Shown piece by piece: positions 1 to 7,422 of a stretch of DNA of 32,722 bases. The notes below the pieces were generated by a model. That model did not search any database and had not been told where the DNA came from. It worked only from the letters and a program-made list of their open reading frames with translations. The number at the start of each line of letters is the position of its first letter. Within the stretch, counting starts at the first letter, position 1. This stretch comes from an uncultured Prevotellaceae bacterium (GTDB lineage: Bacteria > Bacteroidota > Bacteroidia > Bacteroidales > Bacteroidaceae). The position numbers and the translations under genes are program-made. The stretch is taken from contig CAMIYC010000034.1 of the NCBI GenBank assembly GCA_946402905.1, forward strand, positions 1 to 32,722, in the 5' to 3' direction.

Positions 1-45
1 AGTGGTACACTTTTCGATTATTAGGGGTGGTACACTTTTCAGTTA
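1..45. mobile_element. Possible terminus of an insertion sequence lying left of the window
   Basis: A 14-bp sequence, GTGGTACACTTTTC, occurs twice in direct orientation at 2-15 and 27-40, 25 bp apart. Short direct repeats of this kind near the end are typical of IS21-family termini, and the second copy is followed shortly by a CA dinucleotide. No transposase is visible because any body would lie outside the window. This is inference from the repeat pattern only. Confidence 0.35.
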
Positions 46-202
46 CAATCTACAAAAATATGCGAAATATGCGAAAATATGCGAAAATATGCGAAAAAAA
101 TGAATGCTTTGCATTCATAATAGTGAAGCTGTTAAGTGAGAAAAGTGGTAGCAACTCGTCAACTTGTCAACTCGTCAACTATCAAGAATCAACTCGTCAA
201 CT

Positions 203-345
203 CGTAAGTTCCCCCTCTAAGAGGGGGCCAGGGGGAGTGTGTCTGAGCCAGCGGTTCCCCCTCTAAGTTAGAGGGGGTCAGGGGGAGTGTGTATGCATTC
301 AGGAGAAACATTCACATGACATCTATACTACAACAAATTTGACAG
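203..345 (+). repeat. Degenerate copy of the CCCCCTCTAAGTTAGAGGGGG element
   Basis: The core CCCCCTCTAAG...GAGGGGG is a small inverted repeat. It appears twice here, followed by the same right-hand part (GGGGGAGTGTGTATGC, then ACATTCACATGACATCTATA and ACTACAACAAAT) that ends the better preserved copies at 7645-7802 and 26717-26868. The right terminus reads GACAGCCC, a changed form of GACACCC. Confidence 0.7.
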
Positions 346-361
346 CCCAATTGCGAATTAA

Positions 362-459
362 AACTACGGATTTATCTGATTTTTCTGATATTAAACAAAA
401 TATTATTTTAAAGAAGAAAAACCTACAAAATCAGTCAAATCAGAGATAAATCCGTAGTT
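362..459. repeat. Long inverted repeat AACTACGG...CCGTAGTT, copy 1
   Basis: The left arm (AACTACGGATTTATCTGATT) and the right arm (ending AGATAAATCCGTAGTT) are near-perfect inverted repeats around an AT-rich centre. Copies with the same arms and diverged centres lie at 19503-19585 and 24476-24569. A right-arm fragment is seen near 10968. A non-autonomous mobile hairpin is the likeliest nature. No coding capacity. Confidence 0.75.
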
Positions 460-616
460 GATTATATTTACTCCAAGTATTGCAACGTACAACAAATTGA
501 TTTCTAAGACCAAGCTAAGAATGAGACACTTAACACCTTATTTCCAAAGTAGGGTAATATACCGCGTGGGGGGTATTACGAAAAAATGCGAAAATACGAA
601 ACCATTACGAAAATGA

Positions 617-877
617 ATGAATGCTCTGCATTCATGGGGATGTTAATTGCGAAAATATGCGAAAATGAATGGATGCCATGCATTCATGGGGATATCAATC
701 GCGAAAAGATGCGAAAAGGGCGAAAAGATGCGAAAATAATGAATGCTCTGCATTCATGGGGATATTAATTGCGAAAATATACGAAAAGGGCGAAAAGATG
801 CGAAAATAATGAATGCTCTGCATTCATGGGGATGTTAATTGCGAAAATATGCGAAAAAAATGAATGCTTGCATTCAT
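617..877. repeat. Cluster of five ATGAATGC(n2-3)GCATTCAT hairpins
   Basis: Hairpins with 8-bp arms ATGAATGC/GCATTCAT lie at 617-635, 669-687 (one arm change), 739-757, 809-827 and 860-877. Their loops are TCT, CAT, TCT, TCT and TT. The spacers are GCGAAAATATGCGAAAA-like. Other copies in the window are at 100, 10552, 10622, 15151, 23852, 24246 and 24398, making twelve in all. The arm is the same word as in the operator-like palindrome of the promoter cassettes at 24735 and 24818. Confidence 0.85.
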
Positions 878-1039
878 AATTGTGAAGCTGTTAAGTGAGA
901 AAAGTGGTAGCAACTCGTCAACTTGTCAACTCGTCAACTTGTCAACTATCAAGAATCAACTCGTCAACTTGTTAACTTGTCTACTTGTCAACTCTTCAAC
1001 AATCAACTCATCAACTAAACCAGAAAACCCCAAATAATA

Positions 1040-1071
1040 TTTGGCTTTTCATTCGTTTATTCGTACTTTTG
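1040..1071 (+). promoter_or_regulatory. Bacteroidota-type promoter of the DegT aminotransferase gene
   Basis: TTTG (1040-1043), a 20-bp spacer and TACTTTTG (1064-1071) match the Bacteroidota -33/-7 consensus exactly. The start codon begins only 5 bases after the -7 box, so the transcript should start at or very near the ATG (leaderless or nearly so). Confidence 0.75.
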
Positions 1072-1075
1072 CAGC

Positions 1076-2176
1076 ATGATAGAGTTTCTGAACCTGCAAA
1101 AGAGAGTGGCACCGCACGCTGACGAGATAAAAAAAGCCGTGGCCGACGTCGTGGGCGGCGGATGGTATGTCCTCGGCACCCATGTCACTGGTTTTGAGCA
1201 GGATTATGCCCGTTATATCGGCTCGGAATATTGTGTGGGCGTAGGCAACGGACTCGACGCCATCACCCTTATCTACAGGGCCTATAAGGAAATGGGACTG
1301 ATGCAAGACGGCGACGAGGTGATCGTGCCCGCCAATACCTATATCGCCTCCATTCTGGGCATCACCGAAAACGGCCTCACACCTGTGCTCGTAGAGCCGG
1401 ATATCCATACGCTGCTGATCGACCCTGAACTGATCGAGCGGCACATCACACCGCGCACGCGCTCCATCCTCACCGTACATCTCTATGGCCGGTGCGCCTA
1501 TGGCCCGGAGATGCGGCGGCTGTGCGAGGACTGTCAGCTGCTGCTCGTCGAGGACAACGCTCAGGCTCATGGTTGTAGTTACGAAGGCAGGAAGACCGGA
1601 AACCTTGGACATGCCGCGGCACACAGTTTTTATCCTACCAAAAACCTCGGAGCCTTGGGCGATGCCGGGGCGGTGACCACTGACGACGAGTCACTGGCTG
1701 CCTGCGTCAAGTCTTTGCGCAACTATGGCTCCACCCGGAAGTATGTTTTCGACCGCAAGGGACGCAACAGCCGGCTTGACGAGATGCAGGCTGTTGTGCT
1801 GCAGGTGCGCCTGAAGTATCTCGACCAGGAAAACGAGCACCGCAGGAGACTGGCCGCGTTCTACCGCCATCATATCAGCAACCCCCTGTTGACGCTGCCC
1901 GACCCTCTGCCACGTGAGCAGAATGTATGGCACCAATATCCCGTGCTTTGCGCGGAGCGTGACCGTCTGAAGGATTTCCTGCTGCGTCAGGGCATTGAGA
2001 CACAGGTGCATTACCCCCTGCCTCCACACTGGCAAGAATGTTATGCGGAGTGGGGGAGGCCCTCCTTGCCTGTCACAGAGCAGATCCATGCCACAGAACT
2101 AAGCCTGCCTATCGGACCCGAAATCACACTTGAGGAGGCAGGGCAAGTGGTCGAGGCGATCAACCGTTTTGCATAA
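1076..2176 (+). CDS. DegT/DnrJ/EryC1/StrS-family sugar aminotransferase (QdtB/FdtB-like)
   Basis: PLP-dependent aminotransferase of 366 residues, the normal family length. It should transfer an amino group to a nucleotide-activated keto-sugar, probably a dTDP-3-keto-6-deoxyhexose, for a surface polysaccharide. Visible features are GNGLDA near residue 58, PANTYIAS (85-92), the cofactor-binding VEDNAQAHG (Asp160, Gln163) and the Schiff-base lysine Lys189 in FYPTKNLGALGD. The GNGLDA and ITENGLTPVLVEPD segments resemble the QdtB/FdtB branch, but the exact sugar cannot be read from sequence. The ATG at 1076 is fixed by the promoter 5 bases upstream. No other sugar gene adjoins it, so the pathway partners lie elsewhere. 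The long antisense frames across it are shadows. Confidence 0.92.
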   Translation: MIEFLNLQKRVAPHADEIKKAVADVVGGGWYVLGTHVTGFEQDYARYIGSEYCVGVGNGLDAITLIYRAYKEMGLMQDGDEVIVPANTYIASILGITENGLTPVLVEPDIHTLLIDPELIERHITPRTRSILTVHLYGRCAYGPEMRRLCEDCQLLLVEDNAQAHGCSYEGRKTGNLGHAAAHSFYPTKNLGALGDAGAVTTDDESLAACVKSLRNYGSTRKYVFDRKGRNSRLDEMQAVVLQVRLKYLDQENEHRRRLAAFYRHHISNPLLTLPDPLPREQNVWHQYPVLCAERDRLKDFLLRQGIETQVHYPLPPHWQECYAEWGRPSLPVTEQIHATELSLPIGPEITLEEAGQVVEAINRFA

Positions 2177-2214
2177 TTTAACAGTTCGGGCGCGAAATAT
2201 ACGGCTGCTTTCTT

Positions 2215-2243
2215 TTTGATGCGTAAAAAATAGCGTAATTTCG
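2215..2243 (+). promoter_or_regulatory. Possible promoter of the DUF3298-like gene
   Basis: TAATTTCG (2236-2243) matches TAnnTTTG with one change. TTTG at 2215-2218 lies 17 bp upstream, slightly closer than the usual 19-21. The box lies 34 bases before the ATG at 2278. Confidence 0.4.
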
Positions 2244-2277
2244 CGCACGATTTCATGGAAATGTTTCAACCGATAGA

Positions 2278-3405
2278 ATGATGATGAAAATAGGCAGTAG
2301 CACTCTATGTTTTTATTTTTGGGTAATGTCCTTCATGGGGCTGGCCCTGCATGTGCAGACTGCCCGTGCCCAGCGGTATGCCGGATTCATCGACGACATC
2401 AAGAATGCCACGTCCGACTCGCTGATGAATATCAATGGCATGGAATATTATCTGCTCTATGAGGACTATGAGCAGGTGCATTTTCTGTCGCTGCTTTCGG
2501 AGGCCCGCGAGACATTCGTCATCGGTCCTGCCGTGCCGTCAGACACCATTTATCAGGATGGCGATATCTGCGGCCGTCTGGGATGTGAGTACCTGCGCCG
2601 GCCTCTGGCCTCACTCAAGGCCGACAGCATGTTTGTCGAGAACAAATACCCGGAGCTTTTCTCTCGGTGCGAGACAGTGTCTCCATGCAACTTCAAAGCC
2701 TGCGACACCAATAATTTCGGTTTCAAACTGCTGATGGATTTCCCTACGGCTCCCGGCGAGAAATGGGACTATCTGAGATACTGGATGATCAATTATGTCG
2801 ACACCTTTATTAATATGGACATGCTCTACTACGAGGATGTCTACCTGGAGCAAAATGTCGATGAGAGCACGCTGCCTACTGCTGTGCTCCGCAAACAGCA
2901 TCCAGAGGCTTTTGAGATTGACGATATCAACGACGCACAGGGCATCGCCGACCATTTTCGCGACTTGTATATGCGGCAGGTGTATTATCTGAAAAACCTT
3001 GATTTCACCTTCCCCTTGACCTACTTGCGCATCTTTATCTCGCCCAGGTATGTCAATGAGCGTTATGTCACGCTGTTTATCGCCACCAACTATTATGCCT
3101 ATGGTGCTCACGACTTTCCGCTCGAACGCTATGTCACTTTCGACCTGAAGCATCAGGAGGTGGTCAAAAACTGGAATCTCTTCAAGTTGGGTTCCGACGC
3201 CGACGTGAGAGCGATCCTCGAGGAGGAAATGCACCGGCAGGGACATGACATCGGCGATTGCGACCTGCCCCAGGCTGCTCTCTTCGGCGATGATGTCGTG
3301 TTCAGTTTCCAGCCTTATCAGATTGGCGCCTATGCCGACGGCATCTCCCATTTCCGTATCCCCGTCTCCCGACTCAGGAAATATATTCAGCGCGACCGTT
3401 TTTAA
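2278..3405 (+). CDS. Secreted protein with C-terminal DUF3298/RsiV-like domain
   Basis: A 375-residue protein with an N-terminal signal peptide (hydrophobic about residues 8-28, then an ARAQ cleavage site near 29-32). The C-terminal part (about 225-372) has the pattern of the DUF3298 domain: NYYAYGAHDFPLERYVTFDL (271-290), then a helix and FQPYQIGAYADGISHFRIPV (344-363). In Firmicutes this fold is the extracytoplasmic part of the anti-sigma factor RsiV, which binds lysozyme. Here there is no anti-sigma or transmembrane part, so the role is unknown. The N-terminal 200 residues contain several cysteines (98, 103, 131, 137, 142). Three in-frame ATGs (2278, 2281, 2284) are all possible starts. 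A strong hairpin terminator follows directly. Confidence 0.75.
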   Translation: MMMKIGSSTLCFYFWVMSFMGLALHVQTARAQRYAGFIDDIKNATSDSLMNINGMEYYLLYEDYEQVHFLSLLSEARETFVIGPAVPSDTIYQDGDICGRLGCEYLRRPLASLKADSMFVENKYPELFSRCETVSPCNFKACDTNNFGFKLLMDFPTAPGEKWDYLRYWMINYVDTFINMDMLYYEDVYLEQNVDESTLPTAVLRKQHPEAFEIDDINDAQGIADHFRDLYMRQVYYLKNLDFTFPLTYLRIFISPRYVNERYVTLFIATNYYAYGAHDFPLERYVTFDLKHQEVVKNWNLFKLGSDADVRAILEEEMHRQGHDIGDCDLPQAALFGDDVVFSFQPYQIGAYADGISHFRIPVSRLRKYIQRDRF

Positions 3406-3407
3406 CC

Positions 3408-3451
3408 CCAATCGGTCATTAGGATTTCATTTCGGCCTAATGACCGATTGG
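3408..3451. terminator. Strong hairpin terminator between convergent genes
   Basis: CCAATCGGTCATTAGG (3408-3423) and CCTAATGACCGATTGG (3436-3451) form a perfect 16-bp stem with a 12-base loop. It starts 2 bases after the stop codon of the upstream gene and is followed by ATTTTAACCTTTATT. Its symmetry means it could also stop transcription from the opposite side. Confidence 0.85.
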
Positions 3452-3575
3452 ATTTTAACCTTTATTAACTCTTTTCGGTGCAAGGAATGTCGCAATGCTC
3501 GTTTTATAGGTGTACTATCAATCTGAACATAATACTTTTCTGAATGAGCGTGTCGCTGTGTAGCGCCGCGCTTTT

Positions 3576-4895
3576 TTATTTCCTCTCCTCTTTGTTCTCC
3601 CTGAGCACATTTTGCTCAAAGGCGTTCAGCTTGTTGTTGAAATATTCCTTGAAGTCTTTCCATTTATAGTAGGGGCCTTCAACCGGTGTGAGAGGCAGGC
3701 GGGCTTCGTTTTCATTGAGCAGTGCTTTCATCAGGATGTCGCCTTCACCGTTGTCTGGGCGGTAGAAGATGAGCTGCACATTGCAGGCCATCGGGAAGAT
3801 GCGGTAGCTGAGCCATCCCTCGTCGTCGAGCTGCTCCAGGTCGTCGATAGCCCGGCCGTAGTTGTCCAGTTCGAGCAGGCATGCCAGGGGCATGACGCAC
3901 ACCTCATGACCGTAGCGGAGCGTGGCGCCGGGGTGGGGGAGCTGCAGGCAGCTGTCGGCCTCGTTGAGCATCACGTGCAGCAGGTTGCGCTGGGTGTAGG
4001 GCGAAATGCCGCCGTTGAGCGGGCAGGGCCCGAAGTTGATATACCACCAGGCGTTGGTTTGGAGCCAGAGGTCGTAGATCTCTTGTTCGTTGAAGATATC
4101 GTAGAGGGTGAATTCGCGCCGTAGTTCCGTGCTCTGCAGGTTGGAGGCCAGCTTGAAGAGATGGTAGGCCAGGTCTTGGCTGTCCACTTCCTTTTTCCAG
4201 TAGCGCTCGTTCTTAAACAGCTGCCGCATGATACGGTCGTTGTGCTGGTGGCGGTGGCAGAACTCATCGTAGGCCTGTTGCACCTCGGCCGGCATTTTGA
4301 GCTTGTTGAGCACGCGGTCGTCGAAGTTCATATACCACATGTCGTGCTCGCTGGCGTCGTGGCGGATGTCGAGTTGCGGGTTCAGGGCATACAACTCTTG
4401 CAGGGCGTTCTCCATGGAGAGGATACACCTGATCACCACGGTGCTCTTGGCGTCTATGCGTGTCTGTCCTTTGAACACTTCCGGAAACCGCTCATACATC
4501 CGTCGGCCGATGGCCCGGTGCTGCTCCGCTCCGCGGAGGGTCAGTTCGCCATACCGTTTATAAGCTTCCTGGCGTATCATGACCACTTTCTTGAGCACCT
4601 CTTTCCCAAAGGGCGTCAGCTGGCTGGCAGAGTCAGCCCTCATCAGGATATGGTAGGCCACGTCGTAGTCGCCGTCGAAGATCAGATAGCGTGACCCGTG
4701 CCGGCCGTAGTGGCTGATATAGTAGGGTGTGTAGCCGGTGGGTGGCGGAGTCAGGCTTTCTTGTTGCGGACCGGGATAGGCATAGTAGTTGGCGCCTGAA
4801 CGGGTGATGTTTTCCCTGATTTCCTGCCGGGAGATCTGCGCAGAGAGGGTGTATGAGCCGCAGATGAGCGATAGAAGCACGCAAAAGATTCTCAT
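3576..4895 (-). CDS. Secreted histidine-type phosphatase (histidine acid phosphatase, clade 2)
   Basis: A 439-residue exported protein with a signal peptide ending SAQ at residues 18-20. The catalytic RHG motif is present as YYISHYGRHGSRY (RHGSR at 65-69, nucleophile His66). The proton-donor motif is GHE (His330-Glu331), where classic acid phosphatases and phytases have HD. HAE/HE-type motifs are known in multiple-inositol-polyphosphate phosphatases (MINPP), including Bacteroides ones, so a phytase-like or other phosphomonoesterase role in the periplasm or at the cell surface is plausible. The substrate is not proven. It is a single-gene unit with its own promoter at 4956-4963, and converges on the DUF3298 gene across the 3408-3451 terminator. 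Confidence 0.85.
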   Translation of the reverse strand: MRIFCVLLSLICGSYTLSAQISRQEIRENITRSGANYYAYPGPQQESLTPPPTGYTPYYISHYGRHGSRYLIFDGDYDVAYHILMRADSASQLTPFGKEVLKKVVMIRQEAYKRYGELTLRGAEQHRAIGRRMYERFPEVFKGQTRIDAKSTVVIRCILSMENALQELYALNPQLDIRHDASEHDMWYMNFDDRVLNKLKMPAEVQQAYDEFCHRHQHNDRIMRQLFKNERYWKKEVDSQDLAYHLFKLASNLQSTELRREFTLYDIFNEQEIYDLWLQTNAWWYINFGPCPLNGGISPYTQRNLLHVMLNEADSCLQLPHPGATLRYGHEVCVMPLACLLELDNYGRAIDDLEQLDDEGWLSYRIFPMACNVQLIFYRPDNGEGDILMKALLNENEARLPLTPVEGPYYKWKDFKEYFNNKLNAFEQNVLRENKEERK

Positions 4896-4955
4896 CGTAT
4901 GAAAGAGGTTGTTGAGTATTGTTTTACAAAATGGTTACATTGCTTTCGGATTTTG

Positions 4956-4963
4956 CAAAGTTA
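4956..4963 (-). promoter_or_regulatory. -7 box of the histidine phosphatase gene
   Basis: Read on the minus strand the box is TAACTTTG, an exact TAnnTTTG match, 60 bases before the start codon. No clear TTTG was found at the -33 position. Confidence 0.6.
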
Positions 4964-5008
4964 TCAATTTTTTTTGATATTTTAAGGCTGTTCTTTCAAT
5001 AAAATGTT

Positions 5009-5016
5009 TATTTTTG
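5009..5016 (+). promoter_or_regulatory. -7 box of the 5062 lipoprotein gene
   Basis: TATTTTTG is an exact TAnnTTTG match 45 bases before the start codon. It is divergent from the phosphatase promoter at 4956-4963. The -33 box is weak. Confidence 0.6.
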
Positions 5017-5061
5017 CAGTTGTATGTAATGAAAAGCAGATACATTAATTCTTAAAAACAC

Positions 5062-5859
5062 ATGAATATGAGAAAAGCATTTCGTTTTGCACTTGCAATG
5101 TTCGTTTGTCTGTCAGCTCTCACACTGACAGGTTGTAAAGACACTTCTGCCCTCAAGACAGCCGTCGAGGAGGCTGCCAAGGCTTGCCCGATGAAGTTGA
5201 CCACACTGGGTGAGGCCACCGGCATCACGATGGGCGAGAATATGGTGGAATTTGCCGTCAACCCGCTGCCCGGTCTCGTTTCGGGTGATAAGGTGGACAA
5301 GAATCTGATCGCCAAGTACCTGGCCTTTGAGCTTCAGCGCAACCAGCCCGAGTTGTTTAAGATGATTGTAGACAACGAGTTCGGCTTGAAGTGTAACTTG
5401 AATGCAGAGGGCCAAGCCATTGAGGTTCAGGCTCCGGCAGAGGAGGTGAAGAAGATTCATGGTGAGTTCCTGGCTGCTCAGGGCAATTATGCTCCGCTGC
5501 TCCTGCAGCTTTACAACCAGCAGATTGGCGGTCAGCTGCCGATGGACATCGCAGAGGGTCTGAAGCTCAACCGCGTGAGGATGGTCAGCGGCTCGGAGAC
5601 TTTCTTTGTTGGCATTGACGAGAAGGTCATCAAGTTTGACGATCTCAGAAACAAGATTGTGAAGTCGAGGGAGAATGTCGATGAGAAGATGAAGATTGCC
5701 GCCCTCAACATGTCGATGCTTCTGCCGGTGCTTGACGAGATGAAGTCTGGGCTCGTCTTCCGCTACAGCACCAAGTCGGGCACAGAGACCTATATGGAGA
5801 TTTCTCCCGAGGAGGTGCACCAGTACCTGGCTGCCTCCGCAGAGCAGAAAGCCGAATAA
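5062..5859 (+). CDS. Lipoprotein of unknown function
   Basis: A 265-residue protein with a lipoprotein signal: a hydrophobic stretch (about 8-21) followed by the lipobox LTGC with acylated Cys25. The mature part is soluble, charged and mostly helical by composition, with no recognised catalytic motif. ATGs at 5062 and 5068 are both possible starts; the second gives MRKAFRF. The downstream TraB/GumN-type gene follows after 137 bp that contain only a 9-bp tandem repeat and no separate promoter, so the two may be co-transcribed. I do not recognise the family. Confidence 0.75.
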   Translation: MNMRKAFRFALAMFVCLSALTLTGCKDTSALKTAVEEAAKACPMKLTTLGEATGITMGENMVEFAVNPLPGLVSGDKVDKNLIAKYLAFELQRNQPELFKMIVDNEFGLKCNLNAEGQAIEVQAPAEEVKKIHGEFLAAQGNYAPLLLQLYNQQIGGQLPMDIAEGLKLNRVRMVSGSETFFVGIDEKVIKFDDLRNKIVKSRENVDEKMKIAALNMSMLLPVLDEMKSGLVFRYSTKSGTETYMEISPEEVHQYLAASAEQKAE

Positions 5860-5867
5860 TCTTGCCT

Positions 5868-5966
5868 CAGAGTACTCAGAGTATTCAGAGAATTCTGAGT
5901 ATTCCGAGTACTCTGATTACTCTGATTACTCTGATTACTCTGATTATTCCGATTATTCCTATTATT
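5868..5966 (+). repeat. Eleven tandem copies of a degenerate 9-bp unit (CTGATTACT)
   Basis: The units run in one phase from CAGAGTACT (5868) through CTGAGTATT, CCGAGTACT and three identical CTGATTACT (5913-5939) to CCTATTATT (5958-5966). The first half folds into a hairpin: arms 5868-5887 and 5896-5915 give 17 Watson-Crick pairs, 2 G-U pairs and 1 mismatch around an 8-base loop. The unit is in frame with the gene that follows, and no stop intervenes. Confidence 0.85.
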
Positions 5967-5996
5967 CAGAGCCCTCAATCAAAAGCCCCACAAAAT

Positions 5997-6908
5997 ATGA
6001 TGATTAGAAAACTCCTTTTCGTGTTAGTAGCCGTCATCTGGGTGATCGCCGCCGACGCTCAGCTGTTGTACCGTATCTCGGGCAAAGACCTGAAAAGCCC
6101 CTCTTACATTGTGGGCACCTATCATCTGGCGCCCTCCAGTTTTGTCGACTCCATCCCTGGGCTCAGGGCTGCCATCGACGAGGTGGCACAAGTGTGTGGC
6201 GAACTGGACATGAAGCAGGTGCGCACACCCGAAAATACCTTGAAGATGACCCAGGCGATGATGCTGCCCGAGGGCAAAACCTTACAGGGCCTGTTGACGG
6301 AAGCGGAGCTGGGCCGGCTGAACGGGCTGATGAAAGAGCTGATGGGCGCTGACTTGAGCAACCCCATGGCGGGTGGACAAATGGCCCGGATGACGCCGCA
6401 GGCCCTGACCACCACGCTTACGCTGATGATGTATATGAAGGTGCACCCCGAATCCAGTTTCACGGAGGGTATAGACGATTATCTGCAACAAGTAGGTGAG
6501 GAGAAAGGCAAGGACATCATGGGGCTGGAGACGGTAGACCTGCAGGTGAAGGTGCTCTTTCAGAGCACCACGCTGGAGCGGCAGAAGCAACTGCTCATGT
6601 GCTTTGTCGATCACAAAGACTACCAGCTGCAGTTGGCCGAAGACCTGATCGATGCTTATTTCTCACAGCGGCTTGACGAGATAGAGGCGATCAGCGACGC
6701 CAAACTCAACGACGGTTGCGACTCCACCGAGGAGGAAGACGAAATGTTGATATATGGTCGTAATGCCAATTGGATAGTCCAGATGCCTGCCATTATGTCT
6801 GCCAAACCTACGCTTTTCGTCGTCGGTGCCGCCCATCTCGTAGGAGAGAAGGGGGTGCTCGCCCTTTTGCGTGCACAAGGATATCAGGTGGAGGGGGTGA
6901 CTCCTTAA
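5997..6908 (+). CDS. TraB/GumN family protein, secreted
   Basis: A 303-residue exported protein of the TraB/GumN (PF01963) family. After the signal peptide (MMIRKLLFVLVAVIWVIAAD, cleavage near ADA-Q), the family's first motif appears as SYIVGTYHLAP and an Asp-containing GELDM strand follows. The final motif is PTLFVVGAAHLVGEKGVLAL, close to the C-terminus. The family is linked to metal-dependent peptidase-like folds (Tiki relatives), but the bacterial role is unclear. The reading frame is open back to 5862, but translation from there would run through the 9-bp repeat and bury the signal peptide. The ATG at 5997 (or 6000) is therefore preferred. Probably co-transcribed with the lipoprotein upstream. 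Confidence 0.85.
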   Translation: MMIRKLLFVLVAVIWVIAADAQLLYRISGKDLKSPSYIVGTYHLAPSSFVDSIPGLRAAIDEVAQVCGELDMKQVRTPENTLKMTQAMMLPEGKTLQGLLTEAELGRLNGLMKELMGADLSNPMAGGQMARMTPQALTTTLTLMMYMKVHPESSFTEGIDDYLQQVGEEKGKDIMGLETVDLQVKVLFQSTTLERQKQLLMCFVDHKDYQLQLAEDLIDAYFSQRLDEIEAISDAKLNDGCDSTEEEDEMLIYGRNANWIVQMPAIMSAKPTLFVVGAAHLVGEKGVLALLRAQGYQVEGVTP

Positions 6909-6972
6909 CGCCTGAAAAGAATCTTTAAGGATTATTTAGGTGGGCGCATGGCATTTTTTTGTAATAATCTGC

Positions 6973-6980
6973 TAATTTTG
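6973..6980 (+). promoter_or_regulatory. -7 box of the FMN-binding protein gene
   Basis: TAATTTTG is an exact TAnnTTTG match 20 bases before the ATG at 7001. No good TTTG was found at the expected -33 distance. Confidence 0.6.
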
Positions 6981-7000
6981 CACTGACAAAATAAAATAGA

Positions 7001-7399
7001 ATGAAAAAGAACACATTGTATAAAACTTTTGCAGCAGCCTGTTTTGTGGGACTGATGGTCAGTGCGATGCCTGGCGACGAGGTGATTACCAAGGATAAAG
7101 GTCAGACAGTAGTTAACACCTCTTCATTGACCACGGATGTCACGGGGTATATGAGCAATACACCTCTGAAGATCTACATCAGTGGCAATAAGATTCAGAA
7201 AATCGAGGCCCTGCCCAACAAGGAGACACCCAAGTATTTCTTCAAGGTCAAGAAGCAGTTGCTCAACAAGTGGGACGGTATGACTGTCAACAAGGCCCTC
7301 AAGGCTCAAGTGGATGGTGTGACCGGTGCCACCATGTCGTCCGACGCTGTCAAGACCAACGTGATGCGCGGACTGGAGTACTTTAAAAAGCACAAGTGA
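7001..7399 (+). CDS. Small secreted FMN-binding domain protein (RnfG/NqrC type)
   Basis: A 132-residue protein with an N-terminal signal peptide (about 1-23), then a single FMN-binding domain of the kind found in RnfG and NqrC. The covalent flavinylation motif DGVTGAT (105-111) fits the ApbE target pattern Dxx(S/T)GA(T/S), so Thr111 is the predicted phosphoester-FMN site. The domain carries a flavin outside the cytoplasmic membrane and works in extracytoplasmic electron transfer. No apbE or rnf gene is in this window, so the flavin transferase must be elsewhere. It has its own promoter and no operon partner. The iron-sulfur genes at 11299-14423 are possible but unproven partners. Confidence is high for the domain, low for the pathway. 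Confidence 0.85.
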   Translation: MKKNTLYKTFAAACFVGLMVSAMPGDEVITKDKGQTVVNTSSLTTDVTGYMSNTPLKIYISGNKIQKIEALPNKETPKYFFKVKKQLLNKWDGMTVNKALKAQVDGVTGATMSSDAVKTNVMRGLEYFKKHK

Positions 7400-7422
7400 T
7401 TTTAGGCTTATGCTCGTTGATG

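Larger units (their letters stand above)
1..1075. repeat. Non-coding repeat-rich region
   Basis: No credible gene was found. From left to right it holds: a possible IS end (1-45); a hairpin with ATGAATGC/GCATTCAT arms (100-118); a minisatellite built from CAACTCGT/CAACTTGT units (about 150-205, again about 910-1015); a CCCCCTCTAAG-type element (about 203-345); an inverted repeat (362-459); and a cluster of five more ATGAATGC hairpins separated by GCGAAAA-rich spacers (586-877). The short reading frames at 27-266 and 586-768 consist of repeat sequence and are not called as genes. Confidence 0.8.

Noticed and set aside
5862..5996. N-terminal extension of the TraB/GumN-family protein
   Set aside because: It would translate the 9-bp tandem repeat and bury a good signal peptide that begins at 5997.
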